64,000 nt of DNA from Serinus canaria (GCF_022539315.1 NC_066314.1:44577180-44641179), one strand, 5' to 3'; numbered from the stretch's first letter, positions 38,001 to 51,300 are shown. Notes: a model not told the origin generated them from the sequence alone. Translations and numbers: made by a program.

Positions 38001-39083
38001 GCGCACTCACACGCATGACTGAGGAGGCAATTGTCGGCTTTGCAGCTGTAATTCAGCTACATCCTTTTAAAAGTTAGCCACAGTTGTTTCTTGGAGGGTT
38101 TTGTCTAGGTTGCTTTTTCTTTTAATGTGCTTTCTGCAATGCAGCTGTGTCTCGCTGGCACGCAGCATTAGTCTGCAAGCTACTTTCCCCCCTGTTTTCA
38201 AGCATTCATTCTGCATCTGCCATCTCTGCAACAAGGACTGTCCAATTTGCGAGTGGGCACTGTTCCATTTGAACAGACGGGGAGGAGTGGAGACAGACAA
38301 AAGATCATATGGAGTAGTCGTCTAAAAACTGTGGTGGTGAGCCTGATCAAGTGGCATGGATTTTTCTTCAGTAATGTTTTGGGTTTTGCTTTGGTTTTGC
38401 TTTTTTGTTGTCTTTTTTTTTAATATAAAACTTAGAAAATCCTTCATAAATTCCATCACAGGGCAACCATGAAAACAATCAACAGTAATGCTGCACCCTG
38501 AGTGAATGTAAGGTTTGAAAACTGAGTTTGACCTCTCCTCTCAGGCTGTGATTTTGTGATTTCAAGGGATTAAAACAAACAAACAAATAACCCCTGCTTT
38601 CTGTATTTTGTTTCCATGCCTGTGTCTAAAGTGTATTCAGAAGAGATCTTTTCAGCAGTCATGACATAAAGGCTTATACAACGGTGTGAAGGACTGGTGT
38701 CTAACTCTGTAACTCTTCAAAGTGAAAAAAGGCTTCCAAGTTTTTAAGCTACTAATACAGCTGGTTAGAGTGGAGTTGAACAGGTAATCTAAAAATCAGC
38801 CCCTGCCTCTGCTTATGTTATTACAACGTAATCTAGCCACAAGGCTTAGAAAAATATTTTATCTGAAGTGGATTTTTTCCCCTTTGTTTTATAGAATTTG
38901 TTCTGAGCTTTTCCAAAACCCTTTTTGTTTTCAGTTGCATGGTGTTAAGTGTCACAGTGTTCAGGAGGTTTAAAAAGTAACCTCACTAAATTTCTTGAGT
39001 TTTTCATTTCCTTGTTTTTCAATCCTAGCCAGTTCCATCTCCTCTTTCCTTTGCCCTTGACTAAGCAAGCACAATTTAATCAG
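35057..39083. other. Unique non-coding sequence
   Basis: No gene or repeat family recognised. About 37,960-38,330 has more CpGs than its surroundings and sequence complexity suggestive of a conserved element. The 144-codon open frame at 37,239-37,673 looks random. A T/G-rich low-complexity run lies at 38,376-38,424. Confidence 0.45.
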
Positions 39084-39175
39084 ATTTATTGAGAGATAGG
39101 AAAGCAGAAATTGAGAAACAGATAAGAGAAGCAATTCAGCACGATTACAAGTTACTAGTGCATCTCACAGCCAAT
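39084..39175 (+). other. Candidate coding exon, 92 bp, plus strand (unproven)
   Basis: The acceptor is TTTAATCAG (39,075-39,083), with a pyrimidine stretch further upstream. The donor is AAT|GTGAGC at 39,176. One frame reads LLRDRKAEIEKQIREAIQ and then HDYKLLVHLTAN, a charged, helix-prone peptide without stops. It enters after two bases and ends on a codon boundary. No family is recognised. The weak tract directly before the AG lowers confidence. Confidence 0.22.
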
Positions 39176-41570
39176 GTGAGCACATTTTGGGGGCCTTGTT
39201 TACCCTCATGCAGTCCTGTGGGTCATTTTAAATTGTTGAGACAGGTAATGTTTTGGCTAGACCAATTAAATTGTTTTGTTTTGTTTTGTTCTTTTTACTT
39301 CTGAAAGCTTTCTGAAGGCAAGCTGGTTTTTTGGTTCTTAATAGCCTACAAAACCTCCATTTTGGTTAGTTGTAATGACTTTTAACTTGTGTGTTTCTGA
39401 ATAGAATTTACATTCACAACAAAAATGTATTAGAGCCTGTGTACTCTAAATTTGAAAATTCTATAGTAATGGTTAACATTTCTGATAATTTTAAAATGTA
39501 ATATATGTGGTTTTATTATTTTTAACACTTGACAATTTTTATTCATGGTGGTTGCAGGCAAAAAATTACCTGTCTGGGTAGATGAGAGTTTATCCCCATG
39601 TGAAATCCTGTCTTGGTAAGATGAATAATAGATTGTGTTGCTGACTTTTTAAAACTCCAGACCTTGGTGCATACCTGGTCAGGAGCAAGGCTCATTTACT
39701 ATATCCCAAAATAACGTTTTAACATTAAACTTCAGCTTTTTATTATACCAAGTTACTTTAGAACTCATTATTGAAAAACAAACAAAAGCCCAGACAAAAT
39801 CCAACCAAAGTTTCAGCTGAGTTGACAATACTACTGCTTTCTCAAGTTTATTAACTAGGTGGATTTTAACTACTACCCTGAACTATACAAGTGTTGCCTC
39901 ATTTTGTGTTTCAAATGGGGCATATGTAAAAATTCCAGATCTGTGTTTCATTGTTTTTTTTTTTTTAATGAGAATTTCAGCTCTTCAACTAAGTAATTTT
40001 TTCTTAGCTCTTCCACAGGGAAAAAAAAAAAAAGAAAATGTAACTTGAATGCACCTTGCAGGCGTAGAAACCTGACCTGCAAATAAAATCAACCTGAAGC
40101 TTTTTAGGAAATCTGACCGAGTGGAATCCATACTCCGTTGAAATCAAATCTGCCATCTACTTTTCTGAGAATACGTCTTCATCTCAGATGTTTAAGGTGA
40201 ATTTATGACTCCTGAAGGTCATGCATTTCTGTGTGCTTTTAGAATGCTTGGAGCTGATACATCCACAGTTTCTTTAAAAGTTTCCTTCATATATTCATCT
40301 GCCCGAAAAAAGAATTTGCCCTTCATAATGGAATGAAAAAAAAAAAGTGATAACTGCAAATGCTGACCCTTAAATTCTCCACACTGGGCTCATTCTATAT
40401 TGCTTTTGGGTAGCTGTTGCAAACAGTGGTGGAATACCTTCTCTTACACATTCAAAGAGACGGGAGAACTCTTTTGACTGGGAAAAGGTCTGTTGGCTGA
40501 GTAATCTGACTACTTTGCTGAGCTCCTCAGCCTTTTATTTTAATTTCTTAAGACAGCCTTGCAATTATCATTTGTGATTTTGACTGTCTGTGTTTTGACA
40601 TTTGGGGCAGTAGTGATTCTGTGGCTTTTGAACAGCTAGTGTCAAAACCGATGTACAGGAGGCGTTAACAGAGATTTGAAACCTTGGCATTACACAGCAC
40701 AGCAAGCAGAACTGATTTCAGATTTGCACTGTATCATTCATCTCAGCTGCTGCATCCCTCTCCATCAAAAGGCGTGTAAGCAGTAAACTTCGAGGAAGAT
40801 GTGGTTTTGTTACATGTGTCCCGGTGCATTTTTCTTCCTTCACCTTTACACCCGTTCCACCCGCATATCTTCCAGCTGCTTCAGATTATCATGATTTCAA
40901 AAATCCATTTTATTTCTCTGAATTGACTAGGGAATGTGCAAAAGTGTGACAGCTGTAACTGGGAGTTTACAGAGTTTCTTGTGTATTGCAGTCAACAAGG
41001 GAACAAAACAATTTCGTTTTCAACTTGCATGATAAAACACACAATCCTGTGGTAGTATCTCCAGGCAATTCACAGCATACACCTAGTAACACAGTCTCAT
41101 TTGTTAGAAATATGTGAGCTGTGTCTGTTGCTACATAGAAATATCAATAATTTCATACATATCACTACATAAATAAAAAATATCCAGGAAATCACTTCAG
41201 TAATAAAATAACTCCTATGTAGCTCTCATTCCAGAAAGAAGTTTGTCAGAGAAGTTAAAAATATTTTTACAACCTTGCTGATACACAACCCCTGCCCACT
41301 GAAGGGACATTTTTATATGTAGTATTAATACAGGCCTGAGAAATGAGGTTTTGTTTCCCACCCACTGAAAACAAGAACTGTCTCCTTCCATCCAGGTACT
41401 GACAAAAGAAGGAAGATAGATCCCCACGCCTTGGGAATCACACAGATACTGTCCTTCTGGTGAGCACTAGGCTTGTCCTTTGGGGCAGGGAATGTGCTGT
41501 GATTGCTCCTTTGACTGGCCCAAGAAGCTGCAGTGAAGTCTGTGGCCTTAGAGGTGTGAAAGGGAGGCCT
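39176..41570. other. AT-rich unique sequence with simple repeats
   Basis: A (TTTTG)4 run lies at 39,271-39,290, and T and A runs lie near 39,952-39,966 and 40,020-40,033. The block 40,600-40,880 contains several CpGs in otherwise CpG-poor DNA and is a possible conserved non-coding element. No gene is recognised. Confidence 0.45.
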
Positions 41571-42212
41571 TGTGGCATTGTGTGTTTTTTAGAATTGGTT
41601 ATTCCTTTTGTAACTCAATGACGTTTGGCCCTCGGTTCCCACCATGTATTTCCCTCACAATGGTTTCTCCCTATTGGAGCTGTCCCCCCTCCCCTGCCTG
41701 TCATGGTAACCACCCCCCTAATCTGGAAAATTCTCTGTGTCAGTCATCCCTTATTCGATGTATGGTTTGTCCCTGGGGTTTTTCCCCTCCCCTGTGTGAT
41801 CCTCAGTGGCTCAGCTGTAATCCCCGCTCCTCCCTGGGTCCTGGTTATTGGTTGGCTTTGTGTCTCCTCCCATCACACCCACTCCCTTTATCTGCGCCCC
41901 GAGATCCCCTTCTTGTCACCCATCCCCAGCACCGCCAAGGGAGATTAAAAGATCCATGGTACCTATATGGGTGTCCACTCCTCCTTCCTCTGCTTTGGTA
42001 CCTTGTAGCCGAGATCTCACCTGCGCCACCCAGGCCGCAGACGGGAACCATTGCCCAGGGTTCCGGAGGGAATCCGGCAGTGGCACTTCGTGTGGCATCT
42101 TTGGCCGCGCCGGGAGCACCCAGCCGGGCTCCTGTACAGCCCCACGGCCACAGGAGGAGAGAGGGTACAAGGCCTTACACACCCCTTTCGTGCTCCACAT
42201 TTTTCTGTAACA
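41571..42212 (+). mobile_element. Probable solo LTR of an endogenous retrovirus (CpG-rich block)
   Basis: The block is sharply delimited, GC- and CpG-rich, and starts TGTGGCATTGTG. It has a pyrimidine-rich 5' half with CCTCCC tracts (U3-like), a TTTATCTGCGCCCCGAG segment near 41,888 and an ATTAAA signal near 41,945. A CpG-dense 3' half follows (for example GTTCCGGAGGGAATCCGG at 42,060). It ends near CACATTTTTCTGTAACA. The overall arrangement resembles bird retroviral LTRs. I could not confirm a target duplication (AGGCCT against AGCCAT is weak), so the edges and the family are uncertain. The 244-codon frame through it is not a viral gene. Confidence 0.6.
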
Positions 42213-43564
42213 AGCCATCTGCAGGGGAATACTTACAATATGCTGCATTTTTACAAAATGCAAAAAAGGCAGGAATTTATTCACAGTATGTTTGCTATCA
42301 GTGATGCTTTCAGAAGAACAGTGGATGATTTTGTACAAGAAGGCAGCTATTTGTATGTGTTGACAACTGTTTGTAAGCTGGAGCAGGGAGAGAGAGCAGC
42401 AATTAGTTTCTGCCCAGCCTTGTCTCTAGTGCAGAGCTACTGCTGTCCTCCAGTTCACAGCCATTCCTGGATGGATGTTCAGTGACAAATTTGCAGTCAT
42501 GTGGAGGAAATAGACCTGAATTCCACCTGTTCCCTCCCTGAATGTTACAAGCTGAGGCGTCAGGAGTATATTATGGATCTCAGTTTTCTACTCTTTGGGG
42601 CTGTTTATTAAGCAACACACACTGCAGAAAGATCCTTTGGTTGCCAAATGCCTGGGTTTTTCAGCAACACACATGGAAACAGTGGCCTTGATGTGGACAG
42701 GTAATGTTTCAGCTAGGGGTTTGGATGGGACTTTGCAGTCTTGGTACAGGAAGGGAGAAGAAATTTGATGTTGAAAGCATGAGAAAGAATAGGAAGGAGG
42801 AAGAGAAATAGCAAGAGAAATAACTGCAATAACAAAGTTTCAGTTATTGGTGATGTTGATTAATGTGAAGTGTGTGGTAACTGCCCCCACTGTTCTAGAT
42901 CAGCAATCATTTAATTTTCACTGCCTGATGAAAGACAGGAAGGTCTTTGGAGGCATTGAAATACAGTGATGTAAATATGCTTTTTTTTTCCTTATTCTCC
43001 CTTTAGGGGCAAGAGACCACCAGGTCACAGGATGTTTAGGTGCAGCATTCTGCAGTTTCCTTTTCATACACAGGCCCTCATTCCCCTTTAAGTTGCTATT
43101 AGATGAGAGGGCACTGCCCTGAGTTATATGGGTATAATTCTTGTATTTATAAGGGGAAGTTGCATGTGATCACTGGAAGCAGGCAGGGGTGAAAAATAGA
43201 GTTGGAATTCAGGACAAAGAGAAAAGTACAATAAAAAAAAAGAGTAGCCCGAGGGTAAATATTTTGTATATTCATAAAATGAAAAAAGCATTCATGACCT
43301 TCACAGAAGATGGTCGGTCAGATGGTGCCTAAATTATTAAAGAATTGCAAACACACTGTCATAGTGATGCCATGGAAGAAAGTTACCATGATTGCAATTT
43401 GAGAAGAATTGAAATAGGGAAGTACCCTCAGAACTACCAAAGGAAAATAAAATGATATGTTTAGCAGCCGGTATGTAGGGCTGGCTGTAGTTCAGTAGCT
43501 GATTTTTGTTGTCTGGTACCCCAAAAGCAGACTAGGAGAAGCAAGTGCCCATACCTTGACTCTT
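42213..43564. other. Unique non-coding sequence
   Basis: No gene or repeat recognised apart from short A/T runs. Confidence 0.5.
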
Positions 43565-43842
43565 TTAACAGTTCTAGAGGAAATGCCATGAAGCTGAACC
43601 TGAGGAGGTTTAGGTTAGACATCTGGAAAATATTTTCACCCAAAGCGCTGGTAGAGGCTCCCTAGGGAAGAGGTCACAGCAGCAAGCCTGACAGAGTTAA
43701 AAAAGAAACTGCTCAGTACTCTCAGGCTCATGGTGTGACTTTTGGGGTGCTCTGTGCAAGATCAGGAGTTTGAATTAATGGTCCTTCCAACTTATCATGT
43801 TCTATGATTCTATGATTGAGGATTCTATGATTCTGTGACCTG
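43565..43842 (+). mobile_element. CR1 LINE 3' fragment, plus strand
   Basis: It begins around TTTAACAGTTCTAGAGGAAA. It continues with the CR1 landmarks GAGGTTTAGGTTAGACATCT, GGAAAATATTTTCACCC and GTAGAGGCTCCCTAGG, and ends ATGGTCCTTCCAACTTATCA then TGTTCTATGATTCTATGATT, followed by GATTCTATGATTCTGTGA. The duplicated terminal octamer motif is typical. Decayed and 5' truncated. Confidence 0.87.
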
Positions 43843-46638
43843 ATGATGCTGTGGACTGGAGATAGTGTTGCTCAGGCTTGCCCTTTCTCACCCTCGTGTT
43901 TAGCACAGTGAGGAAATAAAATACTCTTTGGACTCTAACCTTTCTGTTAAATTGTTGGAGCCCATTAGAGGCCTGAAACCAGGATGATGGGGTGGAGATT
44001 GGCAGTGAACAACATACAGAAAATAAAGGTGACCTGTACCAGATGAGTCTCTGTCTACAGAGTTCCCAGATTCAACTATATCTCTAGAAATTGGGGGGCA
44101 AAAACCAAAATTATTTATTTAAATAGAAGCAGGATCTGAACTCTGTGCACTTTTAGTGCCTTATACATGATTTCCAGAATGTTTTTAAATTATTTCTGTC
44201 TGGCTAATAACAGCAGCTTTAACAACACTTCTAAATTCCAATATACCTTTTCTGTACATTAAAAAATATCCAGAGATTATTTAATGCTACTTATAAATAG
44301 AAGCCTTATGTTTTACCTTTTTAATCAGTTTGACATGTAATGGTAATAACCTTTGAAAATGTAATTGCTCCAGAAATAGTGAGTAGTACTTGTAAAAGCA
44401 CTCTCAGATTCTAGTTGTTCCCATTCTCAAATTTTATGGCCTGAGAAGGCAATTGGTCTGTAGGTTGGTGAAGAAGCTGAATACCTTTAAAGTTTAGCCA
44501 GGTATCTTCTGCATATTACTTTTTTTCTCCAGGACAGCTCCCATTCCCTAATTCCCACTTCTCTTTCCAAGATGTGTTCATTGTTGCCATTTGCTCCTTT
44601 GTTTCACAATGCTGCTTATTGTAGAGTGAGCCCACTCTTAAACACGGACTCAGAAAAGGAAATGAGCAGAAGCTGCCGTGTGTAGCAGCCTTCACTGTCT
44701 TTCTCAGGAACCTGAGGTTTTTCATTCTTCACTTTGCACTCCCGGTTGCTGATTTTAGAAGAAAGAAGATATAGTTCTCTCTAAAATAGGAGATTTTTCT
44801 GAAAGGAAAAAAAAATTAAAACTTATAACACTCCAAATTCTGGTGCCCAAACTGAATGGGAGATATGGTAGTATTATTTTTCATGATGGATTTCAGAAAT
44901 CTCAGAACCTTTTCAAATATATTCTTCATGAGGAATTTGACCATTTTTACCCTCTAGTAAAGGCTTGGCTTTACTAAAAGCATAAAAAAGGCTTGGCTAC
45001 TTCCAGCTGGACTCTGTGCCTGACTGGGGAATAGCTTCAAGCAGGTCCTTGCTTGATAGAGAAATGAGACTGACACAGTTGCCTTGAAGCTGAGCTTGAT
45101 GATTTCGCACTGAAGGACAAAAGGAGTGCTCAAAAAGCTGAACTCAAGTGTTCCAAAGGAAGCAGTCACCAGTAGCATCACCTGGCCTTGTGCCCCGTGC
45201 TGGCTGATGCCACAGCAAAGGGGCAACGGGAATGTTTCTGTGCGGAGCCGTGGCACCCCCACCTGAGGTGGGACCATACCTGCAGGATGCTCCAAGGAAT
45301 GCCAGCCAGCAATGAAAACTGTAAAGCCCCTAGACTTATTGTCAAAAGATTTCTACTGCCCTGTTCTTCCATCCTTCTATGCTTTGGATAGCAGTGGTTT
45401 GAAGCTGTGTCATGCCTTAAAGCATGGTAAAGGAAACAGTGGAGGAGGCAGTAGTTGCCATGGAGGGGTCAACTTTACCCCTGAGCCAGAGGGAAGAAAT
45501 GGATCTGTGATGAATCAGACAGCTTCAACTAGGTATCTGAAAGAGTATTGTTTATATTCAGCCTATCTTCTGCCAGTATAATACAATATCCCTGCAAAGG
45601 TTAATCAATTTGAATCTTAATATCATTCTTATTTTCCAGCCATTATCTTCGAAATATATGGTGTGCACTTGTCATCTTCCAGGATTAACAACATGACAAG
45701 TTTGAACTTTTAAAAGCAAGACACTTTTTGGTTATTGGAGAGCAGAAAAAGGTCACAATGCTTTGTACAAAACAGAACCATGTAGACTTCCAGGCCCATA
45801 ATTTGCCTACTCTTCTCAAAAATTTATAAAGCATGGAGGAAGGAAGGGCCAGTTTAGAGGTAAGAAGAGGGGCAGCTCTGCTTATGTGTACAGTGTAAGA
45901 GGAATTATTATACAGAATAAAAGGAATTATCCATGTAGGTTGGCTCTTGCAGCCTTGTTCTGGTTAGCACAATATAATAATTTTGTTTCCTAAGAATGAA
46001 ACACACCGTGCCCAATTCACCATTCTGCCTGATTCTCTCTAGAGGTGTTTTTTTGGAGGAGAATAATAGTCACAGAGAAATGAGAAAATGTATTGGCATC
46101 AGTGTTCCCTTGATCAGTGTAAGGAAAAGGAAAGCTCAAGTATTTGCTTTCTGCTGTGGCTGCTATTGTCCTTGGGGACTGCTGAAACTTTAAATCAGAG
46201 TCCTAATTGGCACTCGGATAGCCATGAAATACCAGAAGCTTCAAAAGGAGCTTAAGAGAGTAGTTGCTGCCTTTTCCCTGCTCCATCCTTTGCTATCCAC
46301 AGCACACACATAACAAGGATTTGGGAGGTAGAGTTATTGGCATTAAATCTTGCTGTGTGACTAGCTCAGACTTTGTAAGACTAGGCACCCCTGAGCAAGG
46401 AGCTGACATTGAAGTCATAAACCTGCAGCAAATTACACTGTGCAAGTGATTGGAAGTGTGACATGATTTGCCCCCAGTCATCCACTGTGGTTTTGCTGCT
46501 CTTCAGGTAAGCCTGCACTGCTTTTAAGAGTTGTATTGTCATTTACAGCTTGGTAAAATCAAGATTGCTTGCAAGAGTCAACATACTCATGTGCCTATAG
46601 CCTAAGTAGTTAGGAAGGGTGGGATAGGAACTAAAGGG
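43843..46638. other. Unique non-coding sequence
   Basis: No gene or repeat recognised. 45,170-45,310 is GC-richer with a few CpGs. A donor-like CTTCAG|GTAAGC at 46,508 has no convincing exon before it. Confidence 0.45.
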
Positions 46639-46673
46639 ATGAATGAATGAATTAATGAATGAATGAAGGAATG
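46639..46673. repeat. (ATGA)n tetranucleotide repeat, imperfect
   Basis: About eight ATGA/ATTA-type units in 35 bp (GAATGAATGAATTAATGAAT within it), followed by a degenerate AGGAATGCATG. Confidence 0.9.
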
Positions 46674-48274
46674 CATGCCACTTGTAGGAGACTGGAGGCA
46701 GGGACACTCCAGGCTTGGCTGGCACAGTTGTACGCCCCTGGTTTGGACTTTACCAGTTCAAAGCAACTTGGTTGACTAATGGCTCCCTCCACTGCTCCCT
46801 CACCTCTGATACATAATTTGAATTTATTAACCTTTGCACCAAAACCTGCTTTTATCAGAAAGCCCAAATCAGAATTGTAGCAATCAGGGCAGTTAGTATT
46901 CAGGATAGTAGTGATCACAAAGCATTAAGAGAGTCTTGCTGATCTGCATAGTTCTGGTCCCAGTGCTTTTGAATCCACTCTTGCACTGAGCAAGCATGAA
47001 CAAACACAACTGGAGCTGTTAGGCTGTTCTAGTCTAGCTGGATGATAGTGGCTATGGTCATTGGAAACCAGTTTTCTTTTACATCAAATATCTTCTTGAT
47101 ATTTACATCAAATATCTTAAATCGTCCTAGTTTAATTTCTCCAGTTTAAGACTGTTATTCATCTGTTTAAAGCTGTTCTTGGTGACAATGTGTACACCAC
47201 GCTGGAGAGACAGCACAGCTGGAGAAAATGTTCTCTCTCCTTTCTGCTGGCAACATGGAGGAAAGTGGGGAACCCACCCTAAATCAATGAAAGCAATAAA
47301 AGTGCTTCTAAACTCACTTGAAACAGATGAACCTTTGCTTTCAAGAGAAAACAAGTTGTCCTCATGCAATGACAGTGTGGGTCTGGTCAACAAAGAGGTT
47401 CATTGAAGGCCTGGATATATTGAGCAACCTTTGCTGGGTTTTGAAGAATCCTGAGAGATTTAAAACCCAAAGATAACCCGGTGAACTAAGACCCAAGGAT
47501 ACCCCCAGAGCTGGTGCCCTCAGACACTCAGGGTACTGTATATAAGTTAGGTATATTGAGAGGACATCAGAGAAACATTTCTCATTTTATTCTTTTTCAA
47601 CTGATGCAATGTAAGTCAGGCAGGAATACTGAGAGGTGCCAGAGCCGCCCGTTGGTATCAGATGAGGTTTGCTTCAGTGCTTTGCAAAGAGAAGTGAGTG
47701 CACCAAGTCCTGAACAACCTTTGCTCTCAACCTCCTATCCCAGTAGTCCCAAGAAGGGCTTCCTAATAGACAGCAGACCCAGAATTTTAAGAGGAACTAA
47801 TTAAATCTGGTAAAAGACACCATACAATTTATAAGGGAAAAGTCAGTACCATTTGTACAACTTTAAGTCTGAATTGAAACTCTGTTGTGTGGAGTAGGTT
47901 GTTTGTGGTTCTAAGCTTTTTTTTTATGATTGTATAAGAAGCAATGGCAATTTATCGATCCTGATTGCTCAAGAGTTATGTCACAGAATTCACATTATGC
48001 AAGAAGCATGGGATTCTTACACTTGACTAATTTTGTGTGCAGTATTTTCAGCCTCCATCAAATGAAATAAGTTGCTCCTTTGCTTTCCAGCTGTGGAACT
48101 GCAGCCTGTAGTCAGAATTAGGCTCAGTTTTTCCAGGTAACAACAGTTTTACTAGATAATTACAGTGGCACCTGGGCAACCTCACCAGCCATCCAGAGTT
48201 TGCTTATGTGTGACAGGCTGGAATTTACCTAGAATTCAGATCGCAAGGCAGTGTAATGTGGAGAAAACAGTCTG
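46674..48274. other. Unique non-coding sequence
   Basis: No gene or transposon recognised. A 14-bp direct repeat ACATCAAATATCTT occurs at about 47,081 and 47,104. Confidence 0.5.
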
Positions 48275-48364
48275 TCCATCCATCCATCCATCCATCCATC
48301 CATCCATCCATCCATCCATCCATCCATCCATCCATCCATCCATCCATCCATCCATCCATCCATC
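48275..48364. repeat. (TCCA)n microsatellite, about 22 uninterrupted units
   Basis: 90 bp of perfect TCCA/CATC repeat, flanked on the right by a degenerate GCTCCCTCCATCTGTATGTC tail. Every frame is open through it, which creates serine/isoleucine/histidine/proline or tryptophan/methionine/aspartate/glycine runs that are not real proteins. Confidence 0.98.
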
Positions 48365-51300
48365 GCTCCCTCCATCTGTATGTCTGTCTCTTTCAATGTT
48401 GTAAATTTGAAAAGTAAGAAGTTTTTTTAGTTGGTGTAAATGGAAAGTTCCCATTTCACACATTTTCCTGAAAGGGCGATGCTTTTGGAGGCCAGGTTCT
48501 TTGTTAGAGGAACCTGATAGGTTTAATCAGTGTTATGTCTAGGAAGAAGTATAATTTTAAAAATATAATTAATTTATTTATGTATTTTCCATTTATTTCT
48601 TTATTTATTACACATATTCACACATTAGGCAGGAATAACTTTTTTTTACTTCCAATTTTTGTACTGGAAACTTAGAAACCATACTGCACAGCTGCAATGA
48701 GGAGTGACTCAATTATTTAGTACCTTGATAACACCGTGGAAAATGGATACCTTCTTTCCTAATGGTGCTGTATATTTGAAAGAAGTAATAATATGAAAAA
48801 TATTGATTTTTATCAAATGAAAGTAATAGCACTTGAGAGCATTGCAATCACAACATAGCTGTATTACATTATTAAAAAAAATAAAATTTTTACTCATGGA
48901 TATCTTCATTTACTGGAAACTTAGTTAAGCATTTAGTGTTTGATGGCACAGGCTGCTTGCTGCTTTGTTAGAAGGTATATTTTGCAGGCACTTCAACTTT
49001 TGATATTGCTCTAATTTTAAACCCCCAAATGTTGTTGGCAGGGTTCTTTACCTTGAATCAAGGCTATTATTGCAAAAAATTCACAATTCTGCCAATGAGA
49101 ATGAGATAGTAATTTCTCCTGGCAGACTAATTTAGACAACTTTTCAGGTATGCTTTTTAAACTGAGAGTTGCATGAGAAATGTGAAAAATGTTATCACTT
49201 ACCGGAAATGCAAATGTGGCATTTGCTCAGCCTAATATAAATGCCTCTGCACCAGGCAACATCACCAGAAGTGCCAATTAGGATGCAGTCCTGGTTCCAA
49301 AAATTCACCCTTTCTTTTCAGCTAATATGACATTTATGTGTCTCGTCTTTTTTTTTTCTTTCACAGCATGGCTGTGTTTCAACCTACTTGCACAGAAATG
49401 CCAGTCGTGCTTGAATTTTATTTTAACTAAAAACCTGTTATTGTGCCAGGCATCAATAGAGAATGGTTATGCATGTAATGTGTTTTATTATGGCTAGAAT
49501 TTAAAGACCAGTGCCATATAGGTCAATCAGTGTTACGAATGACAGCAGTTGTTATCTGCTAGTGAGGACAGCACTATAATAATAATGTTTATTGCACATC
49601 CTTTTTCAATGATTTTATGCTATCATTTAGGAGATGAATGAAATGGCTCTCTAGCTGACATGAATGTAAATAAATTAAGCATTAAGAACCAGAGAGTTCT
49701 AATCATCTTTCTTTAAGATTGCACTAAATGGTTGCAATCAGTGAAATAGATGAGAGATTGCATTAAATTGCTCTTCCAGATACTATATCATGCAGCTCAA
49801 ACAAGGTTCACAGGCATTACAAAACAGCTCAGGTTGAAGGAGCAGCTGGAATGCCTCATAGGCATGCATTAGCTGAGAGTAATGCATTGGACGTGTACCT
49901 CTGCTTACAGTCTTTTATATTAACATACATGGAGTGACAAAGAGGAACCCAAACAAACAGACAAGGGAAAACCTGTGCTGTTTTGTTCCAAGGATTTTCT
50001 CTCATTATGGATTTATATTAATATATGCCATGGTTTAGAGGATTATGCAGGAGCATCGACTGCAGTATTTTCTCAGCTCTTTCATTCAGGCTCTGCTCTT
50101 TTTTTCAGGATGTTATTGGAAATTCACAGGGCAAAAAGATGACAGGCTGGAGAATGAAGGGAGGTTTGTTACTGTTATGAGGAGAGAATACAGGCACTGT
50201 CATATGGGTAGCAGATAGGCAATATCTGAGAAGCTGTCAACAGGACACATTAAGGCTGGGTTTTCAGGAGCTGACCTCTCATTCTGCTAGTACAAATCCA
50301 CAAATTAAATTGTGTGAGCACTTAGGTCACAGAGAGGTAGAGACGTCTGTATTCATCTGACCTAAGGCAGAAGCACCAAAATGAACCTGAAACAGGAAGG
50401 GTCTTGGGGTCAGCAAAGACAGATTGGAAATTTGTCTCTTTATGTCTTTAAATAGCAGCACAGGGAGCACAATTAAAATTGTGACTGTTCAGGTCCTCTG
50501 CTGCCAACAGTAGGGGCAGCATCCCTTTTCATTTAAAGGTAATATGGTCCAAAGTTACCTCATTACTGATAGCACTACCATTGTGGCTGTGTGGCACTGC
50601 CTTGGCAGGATGCTCCAAGCACCCCTCCAGCAGCTGCTCTGGAGCCAGATAAAGACCAAGACCTCAGCACAAGGCTGTGCAGGGAGGAAAGGGAGATTCT
50701 AACATTTTGCCTGTGCTTTTCATGTATAAGGTGATATTTTCAGCACTACAGCTTGAGAATGCTTCTAACTCAAGTCTCTAAATTAGGAAGTTCTAAGACC
50801 CCACAATTCTCACTGAAGTTAATGAGAAGGTATGAGAAAACTGCACTCTAAGCTACTACATTTCTGGTACCTAAGGGGTAGAGAGGCTTATGTTATCTTT
50901 CCAATTATGTCACCTAATACACTTGGGTGGCCTGCTGTCCTTTGGTTTATTTATGACTTAAATATTTTAACTTACAGATAAAAATTATGGCTTAGTCCTA
51001 AGTATGAGCTTGCCACATAACCATGAACACTCAGCTTATATAGACAAGAGTTTGCTGTCTGCTGAAGGGAGGCAGAACAGATAATCCTATCACTTTTTCA
51101 CTCTTTGTCTCCAGAATTTAACTGCAGAATTTAGAGACTTCCTCACAGCAGGAAGGGAGCACTGTTCAACTGGAATTTTGCCCCTGTTTATGAAGTATTG
51201 TCTCATATGTCACTGAATTTCAGAGTTTTATTGGTTTAATTCTCAGTCAAGTAAGTTATATCAGAACTAGAACAACAGCATGATGTATAAAGGAATTCCA

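Noticed and set aside
41570..42304. Longest open frame of the window (244 codons)
   Set aside because: It lies almost entirely in the GC-rich LTR-like block, has low-complexity proline/serine-rich composition, and overlaps other equally open frames. High GC removes stop codons by chance.
48165..48463. Open frames on both strands with HPSI or GWMD runs
   Set aside because: They are translations of the TCCA microsatellite.
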